Made by a program: the position numbers and the translations under genes. A stretch of DNA of 64,000 nucleotides from Hyphomonas sp. TMED17 (lineage in GTDB: Bacteria; Pseudomonadota; Alphaproteobacteria; Caulobacterales; Hyphomonadaceae): positions 1 to 64,000 of the forward strand of contig NHBW01000006.1 of assembly GCA_002172915.1 (NCBI GenBank). Reading direction: 5' to 3'. Below the pieces are notes generated by a model, which worked only from the letters and a program-made list of their open reading frames with translations, made no database searches and had not been told where the DNA came from. Of this stretch, positions 50,940 to 61,515 are shown one piece after another; the stretch's first letter is position 1; each line of letters starts with the position of its first letter.

Positions 50940-51749
50940 TCATATCCGACACAGGCGGTCAAAACCAAACCGCCCGCAGATTCTGGCCAGACGACTGGAC
51001 TGTACATCGCCGCCTGTCACAAATACCCGGCCACCATCTTTTCGACGACTGGCCGCACCTGTTAAGGATCTCACTGTCTGCCGGGCGATCGCCTCGCCGC
51101 TATCAACAAACTGCACCGGATGAGGAACCGTGGCGGCCAGCTCTCCTCTAATCAACGGGAAATGCGTGCACGCCAGGACAATTGTATCAATCTGATCAGC
51201 GCCCGCCTGATCGAATAAAGGCCGCTGGGCCTCCCGAAACTCCTGCATGGCAACCGGATCGCCAACGGCATGTCGTTCGGCCAGCTGCACCAGATCCGTC
51301 GAGCCATGCATAATCACCTTATGGTCTGCTGCGAAGTCAGCTATCAACCGAGCCGTATACTCACGCCGGATCGTGCCAGGTGTCGCCAACAGCCCGATTG
51401 TCCCCGAACGGCTCAGCCCGACCGCCGGCTTAATCGCGGGAACAGTCCCGACCACAGGAATATCCAGCCGCGCGCGAACGTGTTCCAGCGCCAGTGTACT
51501 GGCTGTATTGCAGGCAATAACGAAAACATCCGGTGACGCCTGCTCAACCAGCGCTTCTGCAATATCAGGGAGACGACTGCCAAGCGCGTCATCGGATTTA
51601 TCACCATACGGAAAAAAGGCGGTATCGGCCGCATAATCGACGCTCAGATCGGGCGCCAAAGCACGCACCTCATTAGCAATGGTTAATCCACCGACGCCAG
51701 AATCAAAGATCAGAACATGGCCGGACATGGCCACGGATTGCTGTGTCAT
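50940..51749 (-). CDS. murI: Glutamate racemase
   Basis: A 269-residue cofactor-independent racemase supplying D-glutamate for peptidoglycan. Both catalytic cysteines are present in their family contexts, VIACNTASTLAL and VLACTHFPLI; the N-terminal IFDSGVGGLTIANEV and YAADTAFFPYGDKS are also diagnostic, as is the phosphate-type Ser in SRSGTIGLLATPGTI. The frame is open upstream to 51965, but the protein begins at MTQQSVAM (51749) or two codons earlier. It probably leads a two-gene unit with the PstS-like lipoprotein. Confidence 0.93.
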   Translation of the reverse strand: MTQQSVAMSGHVLIFDSGVGGLTIANEVRALAPDLSVDYAADTAFFPYGDKSDDALGSRLPDIAEALVEQASPDVFVIACNTASTLALEHVRARLDIPVVGTVPAIKPAVGLSRSGTIGLLATPGTIRREYTARLIADFAADHKVIMHGSTDLVQLAERHAVGDPVAMQEFREAQRPLFDQAGADQIDTIVLACTHFPLIRGELAATVPHPVQFVDSGEAIARQTVRSLTGAASRRKDGGRVFVTGGDVQSSRLARICGRFGFDRLCRI

Positions 51750-51925
51750 AATCATATTCCAAAGGTCTTCCGACCCACTCCATATCGTTCCGCAAGCCAA
51801 ATGACAGACCATCCGGGATAAAGATCTAGCCTGTGCCGACCCGGCTGGCCAGCTGCGCCACCTGCATAGACTTACGAAAATTTCCTTGTAGCACCAATCT
51901 GTCACAGAGGGATGGTGGGAATCGC

Positions 51926-52855
51926 ATGGACAAACGCACACACCTAGACTGGAGCTTGCTCGCAATCGCGACGCTGATTTGGTCGAGCGCCTATATTTTT
52001 ACCAATATGGCCGTCAACAAAGACGATCTGGCACGCGGTCTGCCGCCCGAGCTGGTCATTTCAGCCCGCTTGACAATCGGGGCCATTATTCTGCTCGCGA
52101 TAACCCCATTCCTGAAACAGAAATGGCCACCCCTGTCAGACTGGCGTGCCTGGCTGGTCATGATGGGCATGGGAATTGCCGGCACAATGCTACCCTTTCT
52201 TCTGATCAGCACCGCCCAGCAAACCATCGATGCCGGTCTAGCCGCGTTATATGTGGCCGCCGAGCCGCTCTTTGTTGTCGTCATGGCGCATTTCATGTTT
52301 ACCGATGACCGGCTGAATAATCACAAAATCATCGGCGTAATTGTTGGCTTTATCGGTGTCGCTGTGCTGTTTGGTCCGGATGCGGTCAAGCAGTCAGGTT
52401 CAACCAGCATTTCGGCTCAATCCCTCTGCTTGCTCGCGACAATTTGCTACGCAACCTCAGTTATTATCGCACGATATGGTAAGTCGATACCGCCGCTAGT
52501 GTTTGCGGCCGGATTCCTGAGCTTCGGTGCAGTCGCATCCTGGGCTATGCTCCCCGGTATCGATTTCGGGGCGCTGCAGCCGGATCGACGCTCGCTCCTC
52601 GCAGTCATTGCACTTGGGGTCGGACCAACCGCCATAGCATCGCTTATCTATATGGTTCTGATCCAGCGAACCAGCGCCAGCTTCCTAGCACTAGTCGGCT
52701 ACACGATTCCGATCTCGAGCGCCTGCCTCGGCTATCTGATATTTTCGGAGATCCCGTCGGCAAATGCGATTTTAGCCATCATTCTGATTCTCAGCGGCGT
52801 CTGGTATTCACAAGGCCGTTCATCGTCCGCGACCACGGCTGTAGAGAACGACTAA
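51926..52855 (+). CDS. EamA/DMT-family transporter
   Basis: A 309-residue inner-membrane protein with ten predicted helices in two EamA repeats (first: WSLLAIATLIWSSAYIFTNM to MAHFMFTDDRLN; second: SLCLLATICYATSVIIARYG to YLIFSEIPSANAILA). Substrate is typically an amino acid or metabolite to be exported; it is not predictable here. The ATG at 51926 has GGTGGGA upstream. Convergent with and overlapping the PhzF-like gene by 4 nt, and divergent from murI. Confidence 0.88.
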   Translation: MDKRTHLDWSLLAIATLIWSSAYIFTNMAVNKDDLARGLPPELVISARLTIGAIILLAITPFLKQKWPPLSDWRAWLVMMGMGIAGTMLPFLLISTAQQTIDAGLAALYVAAEPLFVVVMAHFMFTDDRLNNHKIIGVIVGFIGVAVLFGPDAVKQSGSTSISAQSLCLLATICYATSVIIARYGKSIPPLVFAAGFLSFGAVASWAMLPGIDFGALQPDRRSLLAVIALGVGPTAIASLIYMVLIQRTSASFLALVGYTIPISSACLGYLIFSEIPSANAILAIILILSGVWYSQGRSSSATTAVEND

Positions 52856-53676
52856 TAACGGAATATGCCTTCGATAACAGTAACTGCCGATCCTTGGATT
52901 TTCACGCGATCGCCAGCAAGCGCGATTGTCATCATTGCCCCACGCCCCGGAAAAGCTTGAAAACACGTCACCGGCAGAGATAAGCGCGGCGCCACAATCC
53001 GGGCGACCATGCAATGCCAGCTACCAGTTGCTGGGTCTTCATCTATACCACTGCCCGGCGCAAAGAACCGGCTCGTTACGTCGCTATTCGTGCCGCCAAA
53101 AGCCAAACACCCGACATTTCCCGGCTCTGCCAACAAGCTGGAGCCGATATTCTTGACTGCAGCCAGATCGGGCGACAACGCGAAAATCTGCTCCGGATTT
53201 TCAAACACAGCACCGATATATGGCCCATCAAAAACCTTCACGGGGCGCTCCCCAAGTGCGGATGCAAGCGCATCATAAATCGCTTCATCATTCGATAGTG
53301 CCCTGATCTCAGGCGCCGGAAAGTCCATTTCAAGCTGGCCCTCCCGGCAGACTCGAACACTCAATTGCCCGGACCACCGGGTATGAAAAATAATCCGCTC
53401 GCTGCTATGCCCGCCAATGGAAAACAACCAGTGCGCGGCCGCCAGTGTTGCATGCCCACACAGAGGCACTTCCATGGTCGGCGTGAACCAGCGCAAATAC
53501 CAGCCGCCCGTCTCAGCTGGCGCGAGGAAGGCGGTTTCGGAGACATTGTTCTCGGCCGCGATCGACTGCATGATATGATCGTCCGGAAAATTCTCCGTCG
53601 GAATAATACAAGCCGGGTTGCCAGCGAAAGCGCGGGTCGCGAAGGCGTCAATCTGGGCAAACTTAAACGCAGGCAT
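52852..53676 (-). CDS. PhzF-family isomerase/epimerase-like protein
   Basis: A 274-residue protein of the PhzF (diaminopimelate-epimerase-fold) family. Motifs: AQIDAFATRAFAGNPACII at the start, catalytic Glu in NNVSETAFL, RWFTPTMEVPLCGHATLAAA, and the C-terminal EDPATGSWHCMVA (normally DPVTGSAH). The last has Trp before His, a small deviation from the usual SAH. PhzF isomerises a phenazine precursor, but most members act on unknown substrates and no phenazine genes are present. The ATG at 53676 begins the canonical N-terminus. Confidence 0.9.
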   Translation of the reverse strand: MPAFKFAQIDAFATRAFAGNPACIIPTENFPDDHIMQSIAAENNVSETAFLAPAETGGWYLRWFTPTMEVPLCGHATLAAAHWLFSIGGHSSERIIFHTRWSGQLSVRVCREGQLEMDFPAPEIRALSNDEAIYDALASALGERPVKVFDGPYIGAVFENPEQIFALSPDLAAVKNIGSSLLAEPGNVGCLAFGGTNSDVTSRFFAPGSGIDEDPATGSWHCMVARIVAPRLSLPVTCFQAFPGRGAMMTIALAGDRVKIQGSAVTVIEGIFRY

Positions 53677-53910
53677 TGCAGGCTCACATTGTGTCTTTTT
53701 TCCAGCATACCAACACATTCGTGGCATAGCCAGCGGCTAGCAGCGCGGTAAAAACCCGACAGCCAGGCAGTCGGAAGGACCCAACAGATTGCGGAAACGT
53801 TCCGGGAAGAACGCCGCAAGAGACGGGCCCAAGAGACAGGCAACTGAGCTGGCCACAAGGCACGAAACTAAAAACCGCGATTGCGCCAGCGACACGGCCA
53901 GCGCCGCTGC

Positions 53911-54741
53911 TCAAACTTTTCGAGGATACTGCGCCCAGGCATGATTTACCGGACCGGTGCCGGCACCGAGCGCGGTAGCGTGAGCAATCGCCCCGCGTAA
54001 ATATTGCCGCGCCTGCATAACGCAATCGGACAATGCCAGGCCCTGACCGGCCGTCGTAGCGATCGCGCTTGCCAATGTACAACCGGTGCCATGAGTAGCC
54101 CTGGTCTCGATCCGCCGGTCTTCATAAATCCATTCACCATCCACGGTCTGCAGCACATCATGAAGCATATCACCATCGAGATGACCGCCTTTGACCAGAG
54201 CGGATTTCGCGCCCCGCTCCAAGAGCGCTTCGGCTGCCCGCCGCATCCCGTCAATACTGTCAACCGCCTTGCCCGTCATTGCCTCAGCCTCAGGCGCATT
54301 CGGCGTGACCAGGCTGATACCCGGCAATAAAACTGACATTAGTGCATCAAAAGCCGCCGGCTCTGTTAGGCGTCGGCCACTTGTTGAAAACAACACCGGA
54401 TCAACAATACATGGAACAGACGGCGCCAGTGCATCCATGACGTCGCCGACTGTTTCGACCTGAGCGGCCGAGCCAAGCATGCCGGTCTTAATCGCATCGG
54501 CGCCAATATCGCTCAAGACCGATTCCATCTGGGCTTTTACGGCTGCCGCCGGCACCGGCCAAACCTGCTGCACACCGAGCGTATTTTGCGCCGTAATCGC
54601 GGTCACCGCCGTCATTGCAAACCCACCCAGGGCGCTAACCGTCTTGATATCAGCCTGCAGGCCCGCCCCGCCGCCGCTGTCGGAGCCGGCAACGATTAGC
54701 ACACGCGAAACGGGCTGCTCGCTGTTTTGGCGACCTGTCAA
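53911..54741 (-). CDS. thiD: Hydroxymethylpyrimidine / phosphomethylpyrimidine kinase
   Basis: A 276-residue ribokinase-fold enzyme that phosphorylates HMP-P to HMP-PP for thiamine. Seen: VAGSDSGGGAGLQADIKT near residue 18, GGFAMTAVTAITAQNTLGVQ, AIKTGMLGSA, CIVDPVLFSTSGRRL (replaces the usual DPVMxAxxG), TPNAPEAEAMTG, ALVKGGH and the catalytic THGTGCTLASAIA. The start overlaps the stop of the acyl-CoA synthetase gene: a TTG at 54741 shares bases with that gene's TGA, so translation may be coupled; the exact start is uncertain. It works with thiC (59453) although the genes are apart. Confidence 0.92.
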   Translation of the reverse strand: MTGRQNSEQPVSRVLIVAGSDSGGGAGLQADIKTVSALGGFAMTAVTAITAQNTLGVQQVWPVPAAAVKAQMESVLSDIGADAIKTGMLGSAAQVETVGDVMDALAPSVPCIVDPVLFSTSGRRLTEPAAFDALMSVLLPGISLVTPNAPEAEAMTGKAVDSIDGMRRAAEALLERGAKSALVKGGHLDGDMLHDVLQTVDGEWIYEDRRIETRATHGTGCTLASAIATTAGQGLALSDCVMQARQYLRGAIAHATALGAGTGPVNHAWAQYPRKV

Positions 54742-56525
54742 AACCTTATCGCCCCTGAGATTAGCGTCGAATACATATCAGCCGTCAGCGGCAGGTAGGC
54801 AGCAGCGTCCGGATCAAAATACCAGACCGGATCAGTTATTTCAGTGACATCAAAGCCGTCTTCGACCAGATCAACTTTACGGTATTTGAAAGTGCCAGTG
54901 GTTTCCGCCTCCTGCTGGACTCTTATGAAAAGCGGGATCGCATATTTCGGCAGCCGCGCCTCAAGATTCTGGTACAACTGGCTGAAGTCGATTTCCTGCG
55001 ACACCGTAATCGCGGCCATGCCAGCTTTGCCGTCGCTGTCGGGGACGGCGACGCCATAGACGTTTGCTGTCGTAATACCGGTTTCCCCGACTAGCACTTC
55101 GGCAACTTCATTGGTGCTGACATTCTCGCCTTTCCAGCGAAACGTGTCGCCGATCCGGTCAACAAAATAGACATACTTCTCGGCATCGACCTGCATGAGG
55201 TCACCAGTTCGGAACCACATGTCGCCTAGCTCGAAAACGTCGCGTAATATCTTATTCTTAGTCGCACCGGCATCTTGATAGCCTTCGAACCGCATCCGCG
55301 CTTCATCGCCGACCCGTCCTAGTGCCTCGCCCGGCTCATCGGTCTCGGCGTGAATACAAAAACCGTCATCCCCGCGAACGGGTTCTTCTTTCAGGACATC
55401 ATATTTTACAAAGGCGACGTGATCGAAATATCGCTTCAGATAAAACGGGATCCGGCCAACCGCACCGACTTTTCCGTCAGTATTCATAAAACTGACATTA
55501 CCCTCGGTCGAACCATAGAATTCAATCATTTTGGGGACAGAGAACCGGTTGATAAACTGTTCCCAGATATCCGGCCGCAATCCATTACCAAAACCACCAC
55601 GGACACTATGGGCGGCCTCACTGGCGCGGGCAGGCTGGTTCAGTAAATACCGGCAAAGTTCACCAATATAGACAATGAGCGAGACTTTCTGCTCGACACA
55701 ATCATCCCAGAACTCCGACGCTGAAAAGCGTCGTTTGAGGACCACGCAAGCCCCCGTCATTAACGCCATGCCGACCCCGCAAATGCCACCTGTGCCGTGA
55801 TATAATGGCAACGTGACGTAGATTCGGTCGCTCGGACGGATACGGCACGGACCGATAAACGTCCGCATCATGCCGGCGATCCGGATATGGGTTAGTTTTG
55901 CCGCCTTCGGCAAGCCGGTCGTGCCGGACGTGTAAACATATAAACAAAGGTCACGCCCGCGCAGCCCCTCCCGATAAGTACATTCGGGCCGGCTTGACGG
56001 CATTGAAGCCAGCGCGGCCGAAAAAGACTTGCCCGCCTCGCCGCCGAACGCCCAGATGACCGGCGCTTCGTCAAACAGGTCCAGCGCTGTTGCAATCGCG
56101 GCATCCTGTCCCTCGCCAATAATCACATGCTTGGCCCCGGCAATCTTCACACAATGAGCAAGGGCATTGCTCGTCAGATTTGAATTGATCAGACCCGCGA
56201 CTATTCCGACCTTGGACAAGCCATACCAGATGGCTGCATATTCCGGCCGGTTCTCCATGAAAAGCGCAACCGTATCGCCCGGCTTCATGCCCTGCGCGAT
56301 CGCCCAGTGCGCGACCTGATTAGCCAGAAAATCAAACTCTCGATATGTAACAAGACGCCCTTCGAAACGGAAAGCAGCATGGTTCGGAAACCGATCAACG
56401 ACATCCTCGATCATGTCCGGCATGAGCGTTTGGCTATCCGGCTCCAGCCCTTTTATCCAGCGGCCTGTTCTCACAGCCGCCGACAAAATCGTGTAATGGC
56501 GCACTAAACTTTTAACCACGTCCAT
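54738..56525 (-). CDS. FATP-type long/very-long-chain acyl-CoA synthetase
   Basis: A 595-residue adenylate-forming enzyme of the fatty-acid transport protein / very-long-chain acyl-CoA synthetase group. Motifs: ATP-binding YVYTSGTTGLPKAAKLTH near residue 200, IEFYGSTEGNVSF near residue 345, DLMQVDAEKYVYFVDRIGDTF and FRWKGENVSTNEVAEVL near residue 470, and the late KYAIPLFIRVQ and TGTFKYRK with the catalytic Lys. It activates fatty acids for beta-oxidation or lipid synthesis at the inner membrane. AGGA lies about 10 nt upstream of the ATG. It shares an operon with thiD (overlap) and is divergent from tesB. Confidence 0.92.
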   Translation of the reverse strand: MDVVKSLVRHYTILSAAVRTGRWIKGLEPDSQTLMPDMIEDVVDRFPNHAAFRFEGRLVTYREFDFLANQVAHWAIAQGMKPGDTVALFMENRPEYAAIWYGLSKVGIVAGLINSNLTSNALAHCVKIAGAKHVIIGEGQDAAIATALDLFDEAPVIWAFGGEAGKSFSAALASMPSSRPECTYREGLRGRDLCLYVYTSGTTGLPKAAKLTHIRIAGMMRTFIGPCRIRPSDRIYVTLPLYHGTGGICGVGMALMTGACVVLKRRFSASEFWDDCVEQKVSLIVYIGELCRYLLNQPARASEAAHSVRGGFGNGLRPDIWEQFINRFSVPKMIEFYGSTEGNVSFMNTDGKVGAVGRIPFYLKRYFDHVAFVKYDVLKEEPVRGDDGFCIHAETDEPGEALGRVGDEARMRFEGYQDAGATKNKILRDVFELGDMWFRTGDLMQVDAEKYVYFVDRIGDTFRWKGENVSTNEVAEVLVGETGITTANVYGVAVPDSDGKAGMAAITVSQEIDFSQLYQNLEARLPKYAIPLFIRVQQEAETTGTFKYRKVDLVEDGFDVTEITDPVWYFDPDAAAYLPLTADMYSTLISGAIRF

Positions 56526-56664
56526 AGCGAATATTTCCTAAATCGTGCTAAATCATGCCTTAAATAGTGAGACTAATACCAAAACCCGTTGATGCAACGC
56601 GCATCATTCTGTATCGGCGCGATGCCGGTAACCGGTATTTTGATTAGATTTAAAAGGACCGATA

Positions 56665-57537
56665 ATGCACAATCCGGTTGGCGATCTTCTGAAACTTATG
56701 GATCTGGAACGGCTCGAAGTCGATCTGTTTCGCGGGCAGAGCCCTGCAAATGAAACCAATCAGAGGGTTTTTGGCGGGCAAGTCATCGCCCAGTCTCTGG
56801 TAGCAGCCTATCGCACGGTCGATACCGACACGCGGACATGCCATTCGATGCATGCCTATTTTATTCGTCCCGGCGACCCCTCAATTCCGATAATTTACGA
56901 AGTCGACCGCGCCCGTGATGGCGGCAGCTTCACCACCCGCCGGGTCATTGCGGTTCAGCATGGCAAACAGATTTTCAATCTTGCAGCGTCCTATCACAAG
57001 CAGGAAGACGGCTGGAATCATCAACATGACATGCCGGATGTGCCAGAACCTGACTCACTGCCCGATCGTACCGAGATCAAAAAAGCCATCATCGAACGCA
57101 TCCCGGAAAGGCACCGCGAGCATTTTACAAGGCCTCAGCCGATCGAAATAAGAGAGATCAACCCGCTGGACCCATTGAAGCCAAAAATTACCGGCGACAA
57201 GCAAGCTATGTGGTTTCGGGTCGCACGCGAAATCGACGAGGCGCCCTGGCTCCACCATTGCCTGATGGCTTACGCTTCAGACATGTCCTTGCTTGGTTCG
57301 GGTAATCGCCGCCATGGCATATCGTGGATGACAGGCGAGCTGATGTCGGCCAGCCTTGATCATGCAATGTGGTTCCATGCCCCGATCAAGTTTGACAATT
57401 GGCACCTTTACGTCACCGACAGCCCCTATGCCGGCGGCGCCAGAAGCTTCAATCGTGGAAGCATCTACACCCAGGATGGTAAGCTTGTTGCCAGTGTCGC
57501 ACAGGAAGGCCTTATGCGTCCGGTTAAGAAAGCTTAA
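56665..57537 (+). CDS. tesB: Acyl-CoA thioesterase II
   Basis: A 290-residue double-hot-dog thioesterase. Typical segments: LERLEVDLFRGQSP, RVFGGQVIAQSLVAAYRTVD, HSMHAYFIRPGDPSIPIIYE, GGSFTTRRVIAVQHGKQIF, LMAYASDMSLLG (catalytic Asp), SLDHAMWFHAPIKFDNWHLY and SVAQEGLMR (catalytic Gln). It hydrolyses medium- and long-chain acyl-CoA to free fatty acid and CoA. AAGGA lies about 7 nt upstream of the ATG. It is divergent from the acyl-CoA synthetase, so fatty-acid activation and release are encoded back to back. Confidence 0.95.
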   Translation: MHNPVGDLLKLMDLERLEVDLFRGQSPANETNQRVFGGQVIAQSLVAAYRTVDTDTRTCHSMHAYFIRPGDPSIPIIYEVDRARDGGSFTTRRVIAVQHGKQIFNLAASYHKQEDGWNHQHDMPDVPEPDSLPDRTEIKKAIIERIPERHREHFTRPQPIEIREINPLDPLKPKITGDKQAMWFRVAREIDEAPWLHHCLMAYASDMSLLGSGNRRHGISWMTGELMSASLDHAMWFHAPIKFDNWHLYVTDSPYAGGARSFNRGSIYTQDGKLVASVAQEGLMRPVKKA

Positions 57538-57650
57538 ATTTTCTGTAGATTACAAATCGGATATTGGTCGGAGCGCATCTTGCGCCTAAATTAGACCAAC
57601 AGACATGACTTGGTCTGCAGCTTGTAATTTTATTCAGGGAGGCGGCCATC

Positions 57651-58445
57651 TTGCTTAAATTATACGTGGGTTCAACGCTTGCCCTGATTGCCGCCTGTAG
57701 CTCGGCTAATATTGCAGAAAACAGTCCTTGCGAGCCCGTTAGCTTCCGCGATGATGCGTATATCATCTGTCGTTTTGATGCCGGAACTGATGACATACAA
57801 ATGTTTCACAGCGACGCGTCCGGTCAGCCTTACAGCCAGTTCGACCGTTTATCCGAAGCGATGGCAGCGCAAAATAAAACTCTGGTCTTCGCCATGAATG
57901 GCGGCATGTATCACGAGGACCGCCAGCCCGTCGGCTATTATCAAGACCGGTACGGCGAACGCGCCATGGTTAATACGAATGATGGACCGGGTAACTTCCA
58001 TCTCAAACCGAATGGCGTATTCTGGCTGAATGACGGCAGCGCCGGCATCCTCGAAAGCCAGCGCTTTCTCGACGCCGGAATCACCGCAGACTACGCATCT
58101 CAATCAGGCCCCATGTTAGTAATTGATGGCGAGCTTCACCCCCAGATCAATCCGGAGGGCCGGTCGAGGAAGCGCCGTAACGGGGTCGGTGTCGCTGCCG
58201 ACAACCAGACAGTCATTTTTGCAATTTCGGACGAGCCGGTGAGTTTCTTCGAGTTTTCGAGCCTCTTTAAGGATATGCTCGGAACCCCGAACGCCCTTTA
58301 CCTGGATGGACAGGTTTCCCGACTCTATGCCCCCAATCTTAAGCGCAACGAGACCGGCCCGGATTTAGGACCCTTTGTCGGGGTCATAGCGAATACGCTG
58401 GTCGGCTCCGATACGCGCGCAACCCAACCAACCAATAAAACCTGA
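57651..58445 (+). CDS. Phosphodiester glycosidase family (DUF2233/NAGPA) lipoprotein
   Basis: A 264-residue probable lipoprotein. The TTG start at 57651 has GGGAGG about 9 nt upstream, and the signal peptide ends in lipobox IAAC (LYVGSTLALIAACSS). The NAGPA-type domain covers the rest: FAMNGGMYHEDRQPVGYY, NGVFWLNDGSAGI, ASQSGPMLVIDGELHP, RRNGVGVAADNQTVIFAISD and NALYLDGQVSRLYAP, with the conserved Asn-Gly-Gly and SGPML features. The family cleaves GlcNAc-phosphate or related phosphodiester-linked sugars at the cell envelope; the bacterial substrates are mostly unknown. The next gene starts 11 nt downstream. Confidence 0.88.
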   Translation: MLKLYVGSTLALIAACSSANIAENSPCEPVSFRDDAYIICRFDAGTDDIQMFHSDASGQPYSQFDRLSEAMAAQNKTLVFAMNGGMYHEDRQPVGYYQDRYGERAMVNTNDGPGNFHLKPNGVFWLNDGSAGILESQRFLDAGITADYASQSGPMLVIDGELHPQINPEGRSRKRRNGVGVAADNQTVIFAISDEPVSFFEFSSLFKDMLGTPNALYLDGQVSRLYAPNLKRNETGPDLGPFVGVIANTLVGSDTRATQPTNKT

Positions 58446-58456
58446 TAGGAACTGCG

Positions 58457-58792
58457 ATGACTGCGCTGACGCTCTATGGACTCAAGTCTTGTGATACCTG
58501 CCGGGCCGCTCTCCGGGATCTCGGTGCTGCCGGTCATGATGTAACTTTTGTCGACATCCGGGCTTATGCGGATCTCGATAAGCACCTCCCCGAATGGCTC
58601 GGGCAGCCGGCAGGCGAACTATTGATCAATAAACGGTCGACAACTTGGCGAAATCTAAGCGAAGATCAACGCAACCAAACCGCAACGCAATTGTTAAGCG
58701 AGCACCCGACTTTGATTAAACGGCCGGTAATTGTTTCAGGCGGGCAGGTATCAGTGGGCTGGGGTGCGGACATCAAAAAGCAATTCATCTAA
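58457..58792 (+). CDS. ArsC/Spx-family thioredoxin-fold protein (YffB-like)
   Basis: A 111-residue protein of the ArsC/Spx family. N-terminal LTLYGLKSCDTCRAALRDL contains the CxxC pair seen in Spx/MgsR-type proteins; HDVTFVDIRAYAD and LINKRSTTWRNLSEDQ are conserved, as is LIKRPVIV near the end. Classical arsenate reductases use one Cys with three Arg residues; the CxxC suggests a redox or regulatory protein of the YffB/MgsR kind. It is likely co-transcribed with the glycosidase gene (11 nt gap). No ars genes are nearby. Confidence 0.85.
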   Translation: MTALTLYGLKSCDTCRAALRDLGAAGHDVTFVDIRAYADLDKHLPEWLGQPAGELLINKRSTTWRNLSEDQRNQTATQLLSEHPTLIKRPVIVSGGQVSVGWGADIKKQFI

Positions 58793-58897
58793 CGCAAGCA
58801 GCTTCAGACTCGAATATTCATGACCTTAAGCATTTTTACTTATTGAGCTGACAGGTACTTTGAGCGCTTCAATACAATTCAGATATTGGAGAGATTA

Positions 58898-59221
58898 ATG
58901 CAAACAGAATCTTTAGCCATAATGTTTGGCGTTTACTTTGTGGTCGCGGGGCTCCGCGTACTCAAATCACCCGACGACTTCAACCTGATCATAACCAGAC
59001 TCCGGGACAAACCAGCCATAAACTTCCTGACGGGCGCTATGGTGTATTTCCTCGGAGCCATCATGCTGATTTTACATCATAGCACGGCATCCCTGCTGGC
59101 GACGGTCGTGACCGTTCTCGTGGCACTCACGGCCATTAAAGGCGTTTTGATACTGCTCGCCCCCAAAACATATATGGCGCTTGCGCTTAGCCTGGGAACG
59201 CCGGCCCTAAGCCGCGCATGA
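58898..59221 (+). CDS. Small membrane protein (107 aa)
   Basis: A 107-residue protein with three membrane helices (AIMFGVYFVVAGLRVL; NFLTGAMVYFLGAIMLIL; ATVVTVLVALTAIKGVLILL). The ATG at 58898 has GGAG about 7 nt upstream; a TTG four codons earlier is not supported. It begins like other small inner-membrane proteins of unknown function in Alphaproteobacteria. No motif indicates a function. Confidence 0.6.
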   Translation: MQTESLAIMFGVYFVVAGLRVLKSPDDFNLIITRLRDKPAINFLTGAMVYFLGAIMLILHHSTASLLATVVTVLVALTAIKGVLILLAPKTYMALALSLGTPALSRA

Positions 59222-59307
59222 GGTATCTTCGTCGCCATATTGGGAGTAATTTTTATTCTCTGGGTCACGATATAACTTGCCGCTCGGCACAGACCCGATA
59301 GAAACAA

Positions 59308-59410
59308 ATATCCGGGGGGCGCGCATGGGAAGCGCTGAGATGGAGTTTTTACCGCTCCAGCACCCTTAGAACCTGATCCGGGTCGCGCCGGCGTAGGAAC
59401 GGAAGATATA
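59308..59410 (+). ncRNA. TPP riboswitch (THI box) upstream of thiC
   Basis: A thiamine-pyrophosphate riboswitch. The pyrimidine-sensing core GCTGAGA is at 59334-59340, ACCCTT at 59362-59367 and GAACCTGAT at 59369-59377, followed by the diphosphate-binding arm (GGGT, GCGTAGGAAC, then GGAAG at 59401-59405). Outer stem strands lie near 59308-59320 and 59400-59410. About 45 nt separate it from the thiC start, typical of translational or transcriptional off-switches in Proteobacteria. Thiamine pyrophosphate binding should turn thiC off. Confidence 0.92.
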
Positions 59411-59416
59411 CGCTAA

Positions 59417-61345
<1,929 letters not shown>

Positions 61346-61356
61346 AGCAATATTGG

Positions 61357-61393
61357 CAAAACCGGACCAGCGATTGAATCCGGTCCGGTTTTG
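61357..61393 (+). terminator. Inverted repeat after thiC, likely terminator
   Basis: A perfect 12-bp stem: CAAAACCGGACC (61357-61368) and GGTCCGGTTTTG (61382-61393), 13-nt loop. The TTTT lies inside the stem's 3' arm, as in some bidirectional terminators. It is 12 nt after the thiC stop. Confidence 0.65.
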
Positions 61394-61408
61394 CAACTCT
61401 AAATATCA

Positions 61409-61449
61409 GGCCGGCCAGCTGCTGCGGGCGCAAGCGAACCGGCCGGCCT
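61409..61449. repeat. GC-rich inverted repeat upstream of the acyl-CoA dehydrogenase
   Basis: AGGCCGGCC (61409-61417) and GGCCGGCCT (61441-61449) form a 9-bp stem with a 23-nt loop. It has no T tract. It may be a second hairpin after thiC or part of the promoter of the next gene. Confidence 0.35.
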
Positions 61450-61515
61450 TCGATTCCGTTGCGGCAGGCCCGATCTGCCCTTTTCAACGGCAAAAATACC
61501 GCTTAGCCTTCAGAC

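Noticed and set aside
51750..51965. 70-residue extension of glutamate racemase
   Set aside because: Basic, Cys/Trp-rich and without family similarity; it overlaps the promoter of the EamA gene.
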